Of a stretch of DNA of 64,000 nucleotides, positions 11,453-22,972 are shown one piece after another. This DNA is from Apoda limacodes. Lineage: Eukaryota > Arthropoda > Insecta > Lepidoptera > Limacodidae. Both the position numbers and the translations under genes were made by a program. Numbering within the stretch: the first letter of the stretch is position 1; every line of letters starts with the position of its first letter. Below the pieces are notes generated by a model. That model worked only from the letters and a program-made list of their open reading frames with translations. It ran no database searches and was not told the origin of the DNA. The stretch lies in contig OX291555.1 of assembly GCA_946406115.1 (NCBI GenBank), positions 14,526,001-14,590,000 of the forward strand, in the 5' to 3' direction.

Positions 11453-12609
11453 ATAAATAAATAACATATATTAATTTTCATTTATTTTATTATTGCCATG
11501 ATGGGTTAGGAATAGCATAATAGATTGATGGTGTCAGACAGACGAAGATATAAAACAGACGGACTGTCCAGACCGCAACTTTATAAGTAATTCACAGAAA
11601 AGTTGAAAGTTTATCTAAAACATTGTCATTTCTATTATTAAAATAACCCAAACAAACTGCGTTTATTTATATTTAGGTTCATAGTCAGGTACCAGGGACG
11701 CATGTCAGGTGAAGCGGCTTACCAGATCCGCTCGTCGCACACCAACAATAACTCATACTGATTTATGAATGCCCGGTGACCGGTTGACGAGGATTGGTAT
11801 CTACTACACAAAATTGGTATTTAATAAATTTCTTTCACGAATTTTAAATTGCCACAAGAAAGTTGGATATATAGGACTTCACGTTGAACTATTCCACGTG
11901 TAGGAGTTATGTAAGGCGCCAAAATCGTGAACACTTACATACATTAATATTTTAATTAAAGTGTAGTAAATAAAACCTTAAAATCAAACAATACTCATAG
12001 AGGATGAACAAACTTAATCAAGACTACGTGATGAATATGAATATTCATCACCGAGGTAAACAACAAACACCCTAACGTCAATCTAAAAGTCACAAGCGAT
12101 AAGCGAGTTAAAATATAAAACAACCAAACCCTTCATACACATAAGTGTTTTGTTTATTTATATACAACTAGGCCTTAAAAGTTTTGCTGATTATTTTAGT
12201 GAATGGCTTTTAAAACGGGTTATTTTGTGCGCTGATCATGAATTTTTGGGTCATTTTGCTCCCCGAGTTATGGAAAAAAAATATGGCTATTTTCAAGCGC
12301 TATATTTAAATTGTACATGAAAATTTCAGTTTTCTTAAGTTTAGCTTTGAACAGAGGGATCAGATCAAAAAAGTTTAAGGTACACCTTTGAGAGTGCATA
12401 CGCATCAATTACCAGCAACAAAAGGTCATTTTAAGGTCATGGGGCCCAGATATGGCCCAGATATATATTATGCCCAGTATTTTTATTTACTATCTTAAGT
12501 ACCGTGATGATGTTTAGGTTTGCATCGATATCTCACAAAAATAAAACAATAATTATTCAATAGAAACTGGAATCCCAGAATTTAAGGAATATCCCTATTA
12601 TCCTTTATA
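11453..12609. other. Intronic DNA, nothing recognised
   Basis: AT-rich, with no open frame carrying a known motif and no clear repeat boundaries. Confidence 0.4.
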
Positions 12610-13926
12610 AGTAATTAGGAAAGTTAGGCAGCTTACAGATGTTGACACTGCTCGCTTGGTCTACTTTAGCTATTTCCATTCCGTCATGTCTTATGGCATT
12701 TTGCTTTGGGGTAAGGCAGCTGATATTGATATAGTCTTTATTTTGCAAAAGAGAGCAGAACGGTCAATCTATAAATTAGGACCTTGAATTTCTCTTAGGG
12801 AACTATTTTGGGAAATTAATATTTTAACTGTCCCTTGCCAATATATCTTCGCTTGTATAATGTATGTACGCAAAAAATGTCACTCATTTGCTAAAATAGT
12901 GACCTACACAGTGTTAATACAAGGAATAAGGATAAATTGGTAGTTCCAAAATGTCGTCTTCAGAAGGTACATAGCTCTTTCGCAATACAAAGTATATTTT
13001 TCTACAATACAAAGTATATTTTTCTACAATAAAATTCCAGAACATGTGGTTAATTTACCCTCAAATAAATTTAAAATATATGTCAAAGATAGTTTAATGA
13101 AAAAAAGCTATAACAAAGTTGATGAATACATAAATGATAAAAATGCTTGGAAAAATTAGAACTTAATCGATTTGTATTCGGGCATTTGAAATTTTTTTTT
13201 TTAAATTAAAACATTGTATATTATGTTATTACCTAGTGTAAGGCTATATTGTATTTTTATATGATGTATAAAAGATTAACTAGTGAGTTTATTGCCTTTG
13301 CTTCTCGGTAGTAAAGCATTACGAACCTTCCAATCTTCTCCTCTTATATTTTGTTCCTTTACTACACACATTGTAACTAGTACAATCGAAGTTTTATTGG
13401 AGTTGCTTTAGTGTGTCATGCTCTCTCAAAGTGTCTGGTCGTTACGTTCCCCAAAACATGGTTGAGCGAAGCGATGGCTGATTCATTTGTCATACTCGTG
13501 AACGGGTGCCGCCTGTGGAGGCTGGTCTGGTCTTGCAAATTTCTTTGTATTCTTAGTATTTAGTCTTACTTTTTTGTTTTGTTTATTAATACTGTAAGAC
13601 ATTGATTATTTCTTAGTGATGAATACATAAACTGTCTTTTGTTTATATTAGATACTTTTTTATGTTGTGCTTGTGCTTTATATTTCATGTTTTTTTATGT
13701 TTGTAATGGAAAGTATCCTTTTATGATAGGGAGGGCATTTTCCAATATTTTAATTGGACGCTGTAAGAGAAAGGGAGAAAAGAAATGCCCTTGCTGAGTT
13801 TCTTGCCGGTTCTTCTCAGTACAAGGTCTCCCGCCCTGTAGACTTACGAACCGATGGCGTAGTGACATTCATAAGTGCTCAATTATTGTGGCCTAAACTA
13901 AATAAATTATATTGAATTTGAATTTA
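12610..13926 (+). pseudogene. 5'-truncated jockey-like LINE: RT C-terminus plus 3'UTR
   Basis: From 12610 the plus strand encodes the segment after the catalytic palm of a jockey-type reverse transcriptase: IRKVRQLTDVDTARLVYF, then SYFHSVMSYGILLWGKAAD, then ILQKRAERSIYKLG. A stop follows at about 12785; in-frame coding continues to about 12944 and matches resume in shifted frames further on. A 22-bp tandem duplication (CAATACAAAGTATATTTTTC) lies at 12983-13026. The 3' part (13480-13926) holds jockey 3'UTR phrases such as CGTGAACGGGTGCCGCC, GCTGAGTTTCTTGCCGGTTC and the terminal TATTGAATTTGAATTT. Endonuclease and catalytic RT motifs are absent, so the copy is dead on arrival. Confidence 0.8.
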
Positions 13927-14199
13927 AACCACACTACCTAATTCTGACCTCTGGTTACAGGTTACCACAAAGTTCTTAGCTTGGAGGCTTACTTTCAGCT
14001 GTAAGTAAACATTACAATAGACTGTTCAGTCCCTTAAACAATACCTTCTTAATTAAATGTTTGAAGCTTCTCTAGTGCAAATTTATTCCGCCTAAATACC
14101 TACTATAACCTTATTATAAAAACTTGGCAATTGAGTACTATACAGGTATTAAATTATGAATAATTATAATAAATAAATAATGTCAGTAAAATATTCACT

Positions 14200-14220
14200 C
14201 TATAACTACTTTTTGATTAT
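14200..14220. repeat. 21-bp target site duplication, left
   Basis: The 21 bases beginning CTATAACTACTTTTTGATTA recur exactly at 14449-14469, bracketing a 228-bp insertion. Confidence 0.9.
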
Positions 14221-14448
14221 CCGTTCCGTTCCGTTCCAGCATCTTACCAGCCAGCGTTCCACTGCAAGGGCTCAAGGAACGGGTCACATAGGAGAACTGT
14301 CGATGAGAGGGTTCTGTAGAGTGATCAGAACTGCGGGCTGGAACAGCGCAAACGTTCAAAAAGGTGGTAATTGAAGTAACGGAGGGTCCTCAACCACTGG
14401 AAGGTATAGGCATTTCCAGTCCGCATTAGTGAGTGATTCTAGTAGAGC
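14221..14448 (-). mobile_element. 5'-truncated retroposed copy, related to 3431-6710
   Basis: A 228-bp insertion between perfect 21-bp target duplications. Its minus strand aligns over its whole length with about 6489-6710: CTACTAGAATCACTCACTA, CCAGTGGTTGAGGACCCTCC, GCGCTGTTCCAG, GTGACCCGTTCCTTG, GGCTGGTAAGA. It ends in the simple tail GGAACGGAACGGAACGG right at the duplication. An exact target duplication, a fixed 3' terminus with a short tandem tail and a missing 5' part together indicate target-primed reverse transcription. It shares no protein-coding content with known LINEs. Confidence 0.85.
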
Positions 14449-14469
14449 CTATAACTACTTTTTGATTAT
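14449..14469. repeat. 21-bp target site duplication, right
   Basis: Exact copy of 14200-14220. Confidence 0.9.
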
Positions 14470-15005
14470 TAACATTTAATAAATACCTATTCAACTTATC
14501 TATAAAATTGAATCAATTGGTGAAAAGTCTTTACACCGTGCCATCGGTCCATAAAATTAAACAAAAGTTTTACAATGTCTTGACGTCACGCGAAGATAAC
14601 GTGATTGGCAACCATTAGGTACCAACGGCAACGCATAACCTAAATTATATTTGTTTTAATGTTAAGATAAAGGAAACTAAAAGAATATTTTGGTATAGTT
14701 AAATAATTTACCTAAATTTATAAACAACTAACTGTTCCTCGCGGTTTCACCTACATTGTATTCTGTTGCAATCTGATAAGTTAGCTTTTACTTACACGTA
14801 GTGAAAGTTTAAGAGTATGGCACACCCAAACATGTGGAAATTCAAGAATTTCGTTCAATTTCGTTTCAGTGCACTTCTCATCGTAAAAAAATATATGTTA
14901 TAATTCAAACTATAATTAAGTCGATATTAGCAAATATTGTAATTATTAAGCTATAAAAACATTTAGGAACAATAAATAATTCTTGTCCTCCATTTTGGTC
15001 TTTAA
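14470..15005. other. Intronic DNA, nothing recognised
   Basis: AT-rich. One CRE-like octamer TGACGTCA occurs at 14581-14588 without other supporting signals. Confidence 0.4.
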
Positions 15006-15398
15006 TTCAATTTCTAATAAAAACTAATAGTGAAATTATCTTGATTCTTTCTTAAAATAGATATTAATATGATTGATTTTGTTAAAATAATTTACTTGAT
15101 AATTTGTATTGATTAATCTACTGGAGAGTTTCTTTCGCAGTTTCTTCTCACTAGAACGCTATTTTGTTTTTGAAACGGTAGTAACTAGTAATTTATAGTT
15201 TACTTCAATTTCTAATAAAAACTAATAGTGAAATTATCTTGATTCTTTCTTAAAATAAATATTAATATGATTGATTTTGTTAAAATAATTTACTTGATAA
15301 TTTGTATTGATTAATCTACTGGAGAGTTTCTTTCGCAGTTTCTTCTCACTAGAACGCTATTTTGTCTTTGAAACGGTAGTAACTAGTAATTTATAGTT
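15006..15398 (+). repeat. Recent 198-bp tandem duplication
   Basis: Two head-to-tail copies, starting at 15006 and 15204 (TTCAATTTCTAATAAAAACT), period 198. I see only two substitutions between them (AAAATAGATAT/AAAATAAATAT and TTTGTTTTTG/TTTGTCTTTG). The unit contains GGAGAGTTTCTTTCGCAG followed by TTTCTTCTCAC, which resembles a LINE 3'UTR phrase. The near identity implies a recent duplication. Confidence 0.85.
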
Positions 15399-15636
15399 TA
15401 CTAGCTGTCCCGGCGAACGTTGTTCCGCTGCCGTCCCTCTGTACCCGGCGAAAGTTGGTTTTTACCTATAGTGCCCGAGTCCGGCTCGCACTTGACATAT
15501 CGAGATAAAAACTATCCTATCTTTTAAGTTGGATCAAATAACAGATATTTACGAAGTTTGATCAAAATCGGTTCAGTAGTTTAGGAGTCCATTGAGGACA
15601 AACATTGTGACACGAGATTTATATATATTAAGATTG
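15399..15636 (+). mobile_element. LINE-derived repeat (CTAGCTGTCCCGGCGAACG)
   Basis: Begins TACTAGCTGTCCCGGCGAAC, contains ACTATCCTATCTTTTAAGTT and TCAAAATCGGTTCAGTAGTT, and ends TATATATATTAAGATT. I recognise this as a very common lepidopteran LINE 3'-end repeat. It directly abuts the tandem duplication. Confidence 0.7.
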
Positions 15637-16594
15637 ACTTCAAAAACGTGATATGATATCCTATTTATGAGTAATAAAGCATTTAAATTTGAATGAGATT
15701 TGCTATTATATTTCTAATTACATACTTGAAATTTATATCGCAAAAAAAAAAAAAAACGTGGCTAGGCGGCGCCTATCGAAGGAAGGAGGTGTATCTCTCT
15801 GCGTTCGCTCTAAAGGTGTATATGTCTTTGCACACTTTCGTAAGCCCGGCTCTCAGTACGCTTTTTCTGGTGTAACATGCCAGATCTAAAATATATCTGT
15901 TCATCCAATCCGAGTTTTACAGCGACAAAAATTATGTACTATTTGTATGGCATATTATCACCACCTCGAATAATATACCATACAAATAGTAAATTATTTT
16001 TTTAAATAGGTGCAGTGGTTACGAGATTACCCTTTACATACAAACTAACTTAAAAAATTCCATATTTACATGAATACATAATTTGTATTAGTGTTGATAT
16101 AAATCACTAATAACCGATTTTAAAGATACATTTTTATTTTTACAATCAAGTTATCGCTGCAATTTTTTTGACATAGCATATATTAAATATCTATATAAGT
16201 ATATTTATTATGCTGTCTAAAGTCTATTATAAAAGAAAATTTAACTAAAATTAAAAATCAAATAAGCAATCAAGATATCACTCATGGCTCTTTATTTTAA
16301 ATACAGAAAGTCGAGGAATCTAAATCTTTCCTTTAAACAAATTTCAAAAAGAAAAATACACTTCTAAGGCAATTTAAGCAGAACAAAGTGATCTGCAAAC
16401 CGAGCCGACAGATATTAAAATAACTGATTAAAATATAGAGTTTTTACATGAATAATGCATTCGATTACGCTGTGTCTGAACTCCGAAGTTAAGGGTAAGA
16501 TAAAGGCGAGATCGCGTACATGCGCGGTTTTTGTGCAAATTTTGTAGAAAAACTACACCATCTGAAGAATTGAAAAAAATATACAAGAAGTAAC
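15637..16594. other. Intronic DNA with one poly-A run
   Basis: A run of adenines at about 15742-15756 is followed by a moderately GC-rich stretch (GGCTAGGCGGCGCC and on) that resembles repeat sequence but was not identified. Frames crossing it are not credible genes. The interval 16488-16560 shares GTGCAAATTTTGTAGAAAAA-type sequence with about 35355-35385. Confidence 0.4.
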
Positions 16595-16735
16595 TACGTT
16601 ATGAATTACTTAAGCAGTATTGGCAAATACAACTTATAGTTATGTATATGACATTGTGTTATGGTTTTTAGTACATTTACATGCACATCGTTAGTATTAC
16701 AGAAATTAGCTTTCTGGCCTATATCGCCACCTTAA
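16595..16735 (+). repeat. Dispersed repeat AATTAGCTTTCTGGCC, copy 1
   Basis: Shares ATGACATTGT, GGTTTTTAGTA, CGTTAGTATTACA and AATTAGCTTTCTGGCCTATA with 23862-23996, and most of these with 36105-36215. Non-coding; family not named. Confidence 0.65.
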
Positions 16736-16768
16736 GTCTATTTGAGATAATTAAATTTTAAGCTACCA

Positions 16769-17180
16769 ATACACTACTCGCTGAACACTACTCAAGGAAG
16801 CCAAAGTTCAAAACGCATAACTATACACTTGTGCAACTTCGCGAGGAACCTAGTCGCTCGGAGTCCGCGCATTAAGCAACATGGACGTTCAAGTGGCAGT
16901 TGCAATGTGCGCTCTCGCTTATTTTGACTACGTGCGTATTCATCCCAAAATCAAAATTACAAATAATCGTAGAAAACAGTCGACGCCAACAGACTAAGGT
17001 GAGGCGCGTTGGGTAATAAGACGCTTTGTGTTCGAACTTAGGAACGCTTCGAGTCCTTTGACTGGGGCGCAAAAACCGACAGCGATCGGAAATTTGTCGA
17101 GGCCAGGCGAGGTCGTCCGAAGCGAATTAAAGTGCGTTTCTACACTATCTTATTCGATTAACTTCGCGAGTAGTGTATGA
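16769..17180 (+). other. GC-richer island with imperfect terminal inverted repeats
   Basis: ATACACTACTCGC near 16771-16783 is inverted at about 17167-17179 (GCGAGTAGTGTAT). Between them the plus strand has an ATG at about 16881 followed by a frame open to about 17177 except for one TAA, starting MDVQVAVAMCALAYFDYVR. The layout (short N-terminal frame next to a TIR, basic stretch NNRRK) is faintly like the start of a PIF/Harbinger nuclease, but no catalytic motif is visible and I could not match a target duplication. A 5' non-coding exon or CpG-rich regulatory island is the alternative. Confidence 0.3.
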
Positions 17181-17249
17181 ATAGTTGGTGGTAGTGGAGG
17201 ATCAAGCCTGGCGTCGGCGTGTACAAATGAGTCTTTAATCTCTGAATTT

Positions 17250-17540
17250 TTAACTTCTCTTGAGAAGTTATTGAAATAGGTCCGAAAATAGAAATCGAAA
17301 ATTTTGTGTTTTCTTTACGTTTCAAGACTTGGATAATCATTTGCAATCATTTTTAGAGTGATGTCTGTTTGTGTGTGTGTGTACGTATGTATGTACGTAT
17401 GTAGACATATTTTGGCTTTCGATTCCTCAATAACTACTGGACCGAGTCGCTCTGATGACATATCAATCGATACGCCACGTCATGACTTAGATCTGAAAGG
17501 AGTTTGAAATAAATCGGTCCAGCAGTTCGTTTTTTATACG
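17250..17540 (+). repeat. Dispersed repeat with CATGACTTAGATCTGAAAGG, copy 1
   Basis: ATAGGTCCGAAAATAGAAAT, ATATCAATCGATACGCCACG and TCATGACTTAGATCTGAAAG with GAGTTTGA match the complement of 47340-47570. A (GT)n/(ACGTATGT)n microsatellite at about 17368-17402 is embedded here. Confidence 0.7.
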
Positions 17541-18537
17541 TAAAATACTGACTTTTTTATGCACGCAACATAAATTTTATGTATAATTTCATAAATCGAG
17601 GGGTAGTAAAGGGTCTTCAAGGGTGCTAGGAGCTGATTTTTTATCAGTTTTTTAAAATTCAAAATGGCGGATCCAATATGGCGTAATTTGTCAATTCCTT
17701 TCGATGTCATAATAAACGGACTAAATAAACTTATTTATTTATTTATTTAAAATGCGGTAAACTTACAGACCACTAGCGACCGCCAGCGGCTCATTAAAGT
17801 TTGCTGTACTATACTGATATCGACTGAAACTTGCTCCAGTATTATTTGTATGTGATGATATAGTATAGCTTTTTTGTTTAGAGCAGTCATATAAAAATAT
17901 TCGATTTATAAACTTGCCCTTAACAATTTCTAATACGGTTCGCCTGAATTTCCCACCTGAATAGCGCCCTATGCCAATCTGATTCCGTAATGTTCTGCAA
18001 ACACAATTGTAATTCCAATCGACTATAAGATTAAATACTCCTTCGTAGATAAATCTTTTAATAGTTAAAATTGCAAAACGTGTAAAATCGTTACGGGTCT
18101 ATGGATTATATACATTTTACCATTGCCAATGAAAAAGGGCATTTAATGATCGAATAAAACTCAGTTTTACTCATTAGTGAACATCTTGAATTTGGAACAA
18201 TTGTTAAATTGTTATTGTGGTTGTTTTATGACATTGTTCGTTTACCACCCGATAATAATTACCGAATTTAAACCAAAATGTGATAATAGTACTCTTTATT
18301 TTTTCGCAGTCACTGGTAAAAATTAGAGAATACAACACGTGAAAAAAAAACCATCTCGGTCCTTTGTAACCCTCGCTCTGCTCAGGATTCTACTCTTGCA
18401 ACACATTTGTTTTATTAAATAATAAATAGGAAATGAGTTAAGGTAAAATTTTCATCAGATAGCAATTTTAAAGATATTCAATAAAGGGCTTACTACCATT
18501 TTAAGCCGAGTGAAACATACTCCGTGCGAAATCCTAG
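17541..18537. other. Intronic DNA with a short (TTTA)n run
   Basis: Contains (TTTA)n at about 17724-17750 and no coding signal. Confidence 0.4.
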
Positions 18538-18539
18538 TA

Positions 18540-19601
18540 GTGCAGTCATTGAAGCGTTATTGATCCGAATTTTTTTTACTGTGAACCGATTTGCATGAAA
18601 TTTTGGAATTAGGCTCATCTTAACTTCAAAAGTGAAAATGATCTGAACTCCGCACCCACCCTGGGTTGCCACCCCTTCTCGGTGGTGTAATTTTTTTTTT
18701 CTTCAAAAGAAAAAAATGATCTCTAAAGTTTTTCAAAAAACCCAATACTTTTCAAGTTATTGACAACTGAAAATTCGGAATTTTTTCACGTTTTTCATAA
18801 TTTTTTTTTTGCAAATATCTCCAAAAATATGCATTTTAACGAACATTTTGTGATGAACAAAATTATAGCAGGTAAAAAACTGAAAAAATCGGTTTTTTAT
18901 AAAGTGTTCTAAGTGCAATATTAAGCTAGATATTAAAGTTTGATTGATTCTAGCAGTTTGGCTGAAATCGGTTTTTTATAAAGTATTTTGCAGCTCACTC
19001 ATTTTACTTGCAAAAGACTTTTAACACTGCTCATTTTACAGCTTTTTTCAAGCACTACAAAGAAATATTTTATTAAAATGCACAAAATGTATCTGCTCGC
19101 CGCTAGATGACATTGAATACATCGATTAAATTTCAGACAAAATAAAAAACGGGTTTGATCTTTAATATCTAGCTTAATATTGCACTTAGAATACTTAATA
19201 AAAAACCGATTTGTTCAGTTTTTTACCTGCTACAATTTTGTTTATCATAAAATTTTCGTTAAAATGCATATTTTTGGAGATATTTGCAAAAAACCGATGA
19301 AAAACGTGAAAAAAGTCCGATTTTTCAATTGCCAATAACTTATTAGTATTGGGTTTTTTGGAAAACTTTATAGAATATTCCTTTCTAAAAATTAGGCCTT
19401 CTATCGATATCAGGTTATTTTGAAGAAAAAAATTTACACCACCGAGAAGGGGTGGCAACCACCCCCAGGGTGGGTGCGGAGTTCAGATCATTTTCACTTT
19501 TGAAGTTAAGGGTAAGAGCCTAATTCCAAAATTTCATGCAAATCGGTTGACAGTAAAAAAATTCGAAGGTAAGACCCTATTTTTCGCTCCAATGACTGCA
19601 C
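18540..19601. mobile_element. Long-inverted-repeat (foldback) DNA element
   Basis: About 1.06 kb. The left arm runs from GTGCAGTCATTGAAGCG to about 18950, and its complement from about 19157 to CGCTCCAATGACTGCAC at 19601. The arms are over 400 bp, diverged but colinear: both carry GATCTGAACTCCGCACCCAC, CACCCCTTCTCGGTGGTGTA, CAAATATCTCCAAAAATATG and ATATTAAGCTAGATATTAAA. The loop (about 18950-19157) is non-coding. The flanks read TA on both sides (18538-18539 and 19602-19603), fitting Tc1/mariner insertion; a 3-bp TAG duplication with slightly longer ends is also possible. The 87-codon frame in the right arm is a by-product of the repeat. Confidence 0.8.
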
Positions 19602-19603
19602 TA

Positions 19604-20292
19604 TAGAGAATTGTCAACTATTGTGGCATTGTTGTATATGATACCTAATGTAAATTGTATGACTACATCCTAAAATCTTGCATATACAAGTGTAATTCGC
19701 ATAAAGAAACTAAGAAAATTAAAGAAAAATACCTATGTTACTGAAATAAAAATTAATTAAACCTTTCATATTTGTCTAACTTTAATTATTTGTATATGCA
19801 AAATGTAAAATGGGTATTGCGCATTTTTTTTGCTCACCATACTCTTATTGTAAAATAATAATGCTTTAACAGCAATTATCAAAATTACTTCGCGAAATAT
19901 GCAAAAATTTTAATAAAAAAAATCGGTTTCAAGGTAACGAGTGACAAGTGCGCCTTTGTACAAATTTTTGGTAGTAATATTTACATAGCAACATTTTTTT
20001 TCAGTTTAAATTAAAAAAAGTAAAATATTACAACACGTTATGTTTCCCTGTTATCCAACCTTTCGTTGTAATTTAAATAACATTTGCATTTTAAGTTAAA
20101 AGGCACTTTGAGCCTCCTGTTTTGTAAAAAAAAAACCTTGTTACACACAAAACACGGTAACAAAGTAATTTAAGGCCACATTTGACATCTTTAGTTCGTT
20201 TAGTTTTTAGTTAATGCCGTGCTAATATATGACTTATACTGTAGGGTAGGTAATCAAAAAATAAATATGACTACAGTCAAGTAACTAACTTT
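19604..20292. other. Intronic DNA, nothing recognised
   Basis: AT-rich, with no repeat boundary or open frame of note. Confidence 0.4.
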
Positions 20293-20480
20293 TACCAGCG
20301 GCTCTGCTCGCTATAAATTCTGTTATCGGCGGGGAATCCCCCTACGATTATAGTTAGGAGGTTTGCTACACCAAGGAGCTGGCAGCTTTAATTCGTACAC
20401 GTAAAACTCAGTTTTAATTATTTCTGCGAAATCTTCTGAATTTCCCGGATGAAATCCGCAAAATCTATTCTTACAGGAAA
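20293..20480 (+). mobile_element. Decayed CCAGCGGCTC(C/T)GC repeat
   Basis: ACCAGCGGCTCTGCTCGC followed by AATTTCCCGGATGAAATC resembles the better copy at 26335-26642 (CACCAGCGGCTCCGCCCGC, TTTTCCGGAATAAAAAATAG). Too decayed for firm borders. Confidence 0.45.
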
Positions 20481-20936
20481 CACAACCCTATATATTTACA
20501 GTTTCATAATGCAATCGATATGACTTCGAGATTTAATAATATGTATTGCACCAGTTTATTCAAAAAACCTAATTCGCACTTCAAAGCTCGTTCGCAACAT
20601 GTCTTTCAAATTAACTGCAATATAAGCAGCATTGAACAACGAAGTTACATAACTAAATATACGCTGGAGCCCACTGCACTCTATATTTGTCAACAACTTA
20701 ATTAACACAGGCGGTAACGGTTCCAAGAGTATTTATATGCGATAAATGTACTCAGTAACAGGTACGACAAAGATACGAGATGTGCATTAGTGACTAATAG
20801 AAATTGTGCTCTAATATTGTCCAGAATAGCAGTGTTGACAATTTTACAATGCCTTTATACGCCAGATAAAGAGCATGCTTTTGTCAAGTGCATTACTTTA
20901 TTGAATTATTTTCTTTTACTGTAATTAGATTACTGT

Positions 20937-20947
20937 AACTATTAAAT
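20937..20947. repeat. Probable 11-bp target duplication, left (AACTATTAAAT)
   Basis: AACTATTAAAT recurs at 23640-23650, flanking the RTE element. Because the right copy coincides with the end of the element's reading frame, chance similarity in AT-rich DNA cannot be excluded. Confidence 0.55.
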
Positions 20948-20961
20948 CCACCAACAAAAAA

Positions 20962-22276
20962 ATGAATGGCATAAAAAACAAACGGCCCCTAGTCCCCGGA
21001 AGCCCTGCTAGTCCAGGCTACGATAGCGGCCTTGGTAACGGCGGGGCAGGGGGTGCGAAGAATCCCGGCAGAGATCCGGCTACCAACACCGACGACTGGA
21101 CCTGGCAACTTACAATGCACGTACGCTGTGGGCCGACGAAAAAATAGTAAAACTGGAAGAAGCTACAAGCAAGTGACGCTGGGACGTTATAGGGTTATCG
21201 GAGGTCCGAACAAAGGGACAGGATACGATAGTTCTCAACTAAGGTAACTTGCTGTACTACCAGGGGGGGTGACCAGCTATCCCAAGGTGGTGTCGGGTTT
21301 ATCGTCCACAAGTCCCTCGCCAACAATATCATCAAAGTTGACAGTGTGTCGACCAGGGTAGCGTACCTCATACTCAGAATATCAAAACGATATTCGCTGA
21401 AGGTCGTACAGGTTTACGCGCTGACTTCGACACACCCAGACGACGTAGTGGAGGAGATGTATGAGGACATTTCTAAAGCTATACACTTCTCCAAAACACA
21501 CTATAACGTCGTGATGGGGGACTTCAACGCGAAACTAGGCAAACGAAGTGGTAATGAGCTGAGAGTGGGGCAATTTGGATATGGACAACGGAACTCCAGA
21601 GATGCTGGCCGACTTCATGGAAAAGGAAGGTCTCTTTATGATGAATTCCTTTTTCAAGAAGCACCCCCACAAGAAGTGGACCTGGATGAGTCCGGATGGT
21701 TGCACAAAGAATGAGATTGACTTTATCATGTCGACGGAAAAGCAAGTGTACAATGATGTCTCTGTGATCTACACGGTCAAAACCAGGAGTGATCACCATA
21801 TGGTAAGAGGCACATTGAACCTCAACATAAGGCTTGCTAGGTCTCGACTGATAAAGTCCACGCTCCGACCCACAACCATCCAAATCCAAAACCCAGAAAA
21901 CTTTCAGCTCCAACTTAAAAATCACTTTGAATGCTTAAAGGAAGACGCATCAGTGGACGATACCAACGACATGTTTGTGGAAACTGTCCATACGGTTGGG
22001 TCTAAGTTCTTTAAAACCCACAGTACAAATAGAACAAAAAGACTCTCGGACCAGACTCTAAGACTTATGGACGATAGACGAAAACTTAGGCTGCAGTCTT
22101 CGGATGATGCAGTGTCATATCGGCGGCTTAAAAGACAGATCTCAAAATCACTTGCACGCGACAAACACTTTAATACATTGCGTATTGAGGAGGCAATAGA
22201 ACGGAACAAAGGTTCGAAAGTGTTCGCGAGAGATCTGGCTATTGGGCGAAGCCGTCTGGCAAGGCTGAAGAAGTAG
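20962..22276 (+). pseudogene. RTE endonuclease domain, frameshifted
   Basis: The N-terminal part shows DDWTWQLTMHVRTLWADEK, close to the TWNVRTL motif that opens RTE endonucleases, then GLSEVR (about 21194-21211) with the catalytic Glu after an in-frame TGA. GDFNAKLGKRSG (about 21517-21552, catalytic DxN) and SDHHMV (about 21790-21807, catalytic SDH) lie in different frames. At least two frameshifts (near 21172 and near 21590) separate the motifs. The largest intact segment is the 233-codon frame at 21575-22276, which links endonuclease to RT and carries a basic region. In a live element this domain nicks target DNA to prime reverse transcription. Confidence 0.8.
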
Positions 22277-22309
22277 GACGGCAGCATTGTTTCGTCTGGA
22301 CCAGAAGTC

Positions 22310-22972
22310 TTGGAGGAGATCGAGAAATTCTACGGACAGTTATACACGTCAACATCGAAACCAGTTGGCAGTCCAGCTAAGGACCCTAGAGCTAGACTGA
22401 CTCGACACTATACCGAGGACATCCCGGACGTCAGCTTGTACGAGATTAGTATGGCTCTCAAACAGCTTAAAAACAATAAGGCACCGGGTGATGATGGAGT
22501 TACGACTGAGCTTCTGAAAGCGGGTGGAAAACCGGTACTAAAAGGCCTTCAGAAGCTCTGCAACACCGTCATACTCGAAGGTACTTCGCCACAAGCATGG
22601 AACAGAGGCGTGGTGGTGCTTTTCTTCAAAAAAGGTGACAATATGCTTCTTAAGAATTACAGACCCATCACGCTTCTGAACCATATTTATAAGCTGTTTT
22701 TAAGAGTAATTACGAACCGTCTCGCTCGCAAGTTCGACGACTTCCAGCCTCCCGAACAAGCCGGTTTCCGAAGAGGGTATAGTACCGTAGACCACATACA
22801 TACGCTACGGCAGATTATACAGAAGTCAGAAGAGTATAATCGGTTAATGGCGAGAACATTACCCACCTTCGGTTTGCCGACGATATTGTGGTCATGGCAG
22901 AATCGATGGAGGACCTTAGCACAATGCTCGAAAGCCTCAGTAGAGCTTCCCAACGAGTGGGCCTCAAGATGA
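22310..22972 (+). pseudogene. RTE reverse transcriptase fingers, truncated
   Basis: Carries KQLKNNKAPGDDGVTTELLK, then VVVLFFKKGD and NYRPITLLNHIYKLF, then QAGFRRGYSTVDHIHTLRQI, the standard order of RT motifs 0-2 in RTE elements. After EEYNR (about 22845) the frame leaves homology because a deletion joins it to sequence just before the FADD box. The motif A Asp (FxDxxKAFD) that should follow EEYNR is missing, so the enzyme cannot be active. Confidence 0.85.

Noticed and set aside
19195..19458. 87-codon minus-strand frame
   Set aside because: Entirely within the right arm of the foldback element and matched by the left arm with frame-breaking differences.
22840..22972. Complete, active reverse transcriptase
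   Set aside because: Motif A is deleted and the frame shifts at the join, leaving FADD without its partner Asp.
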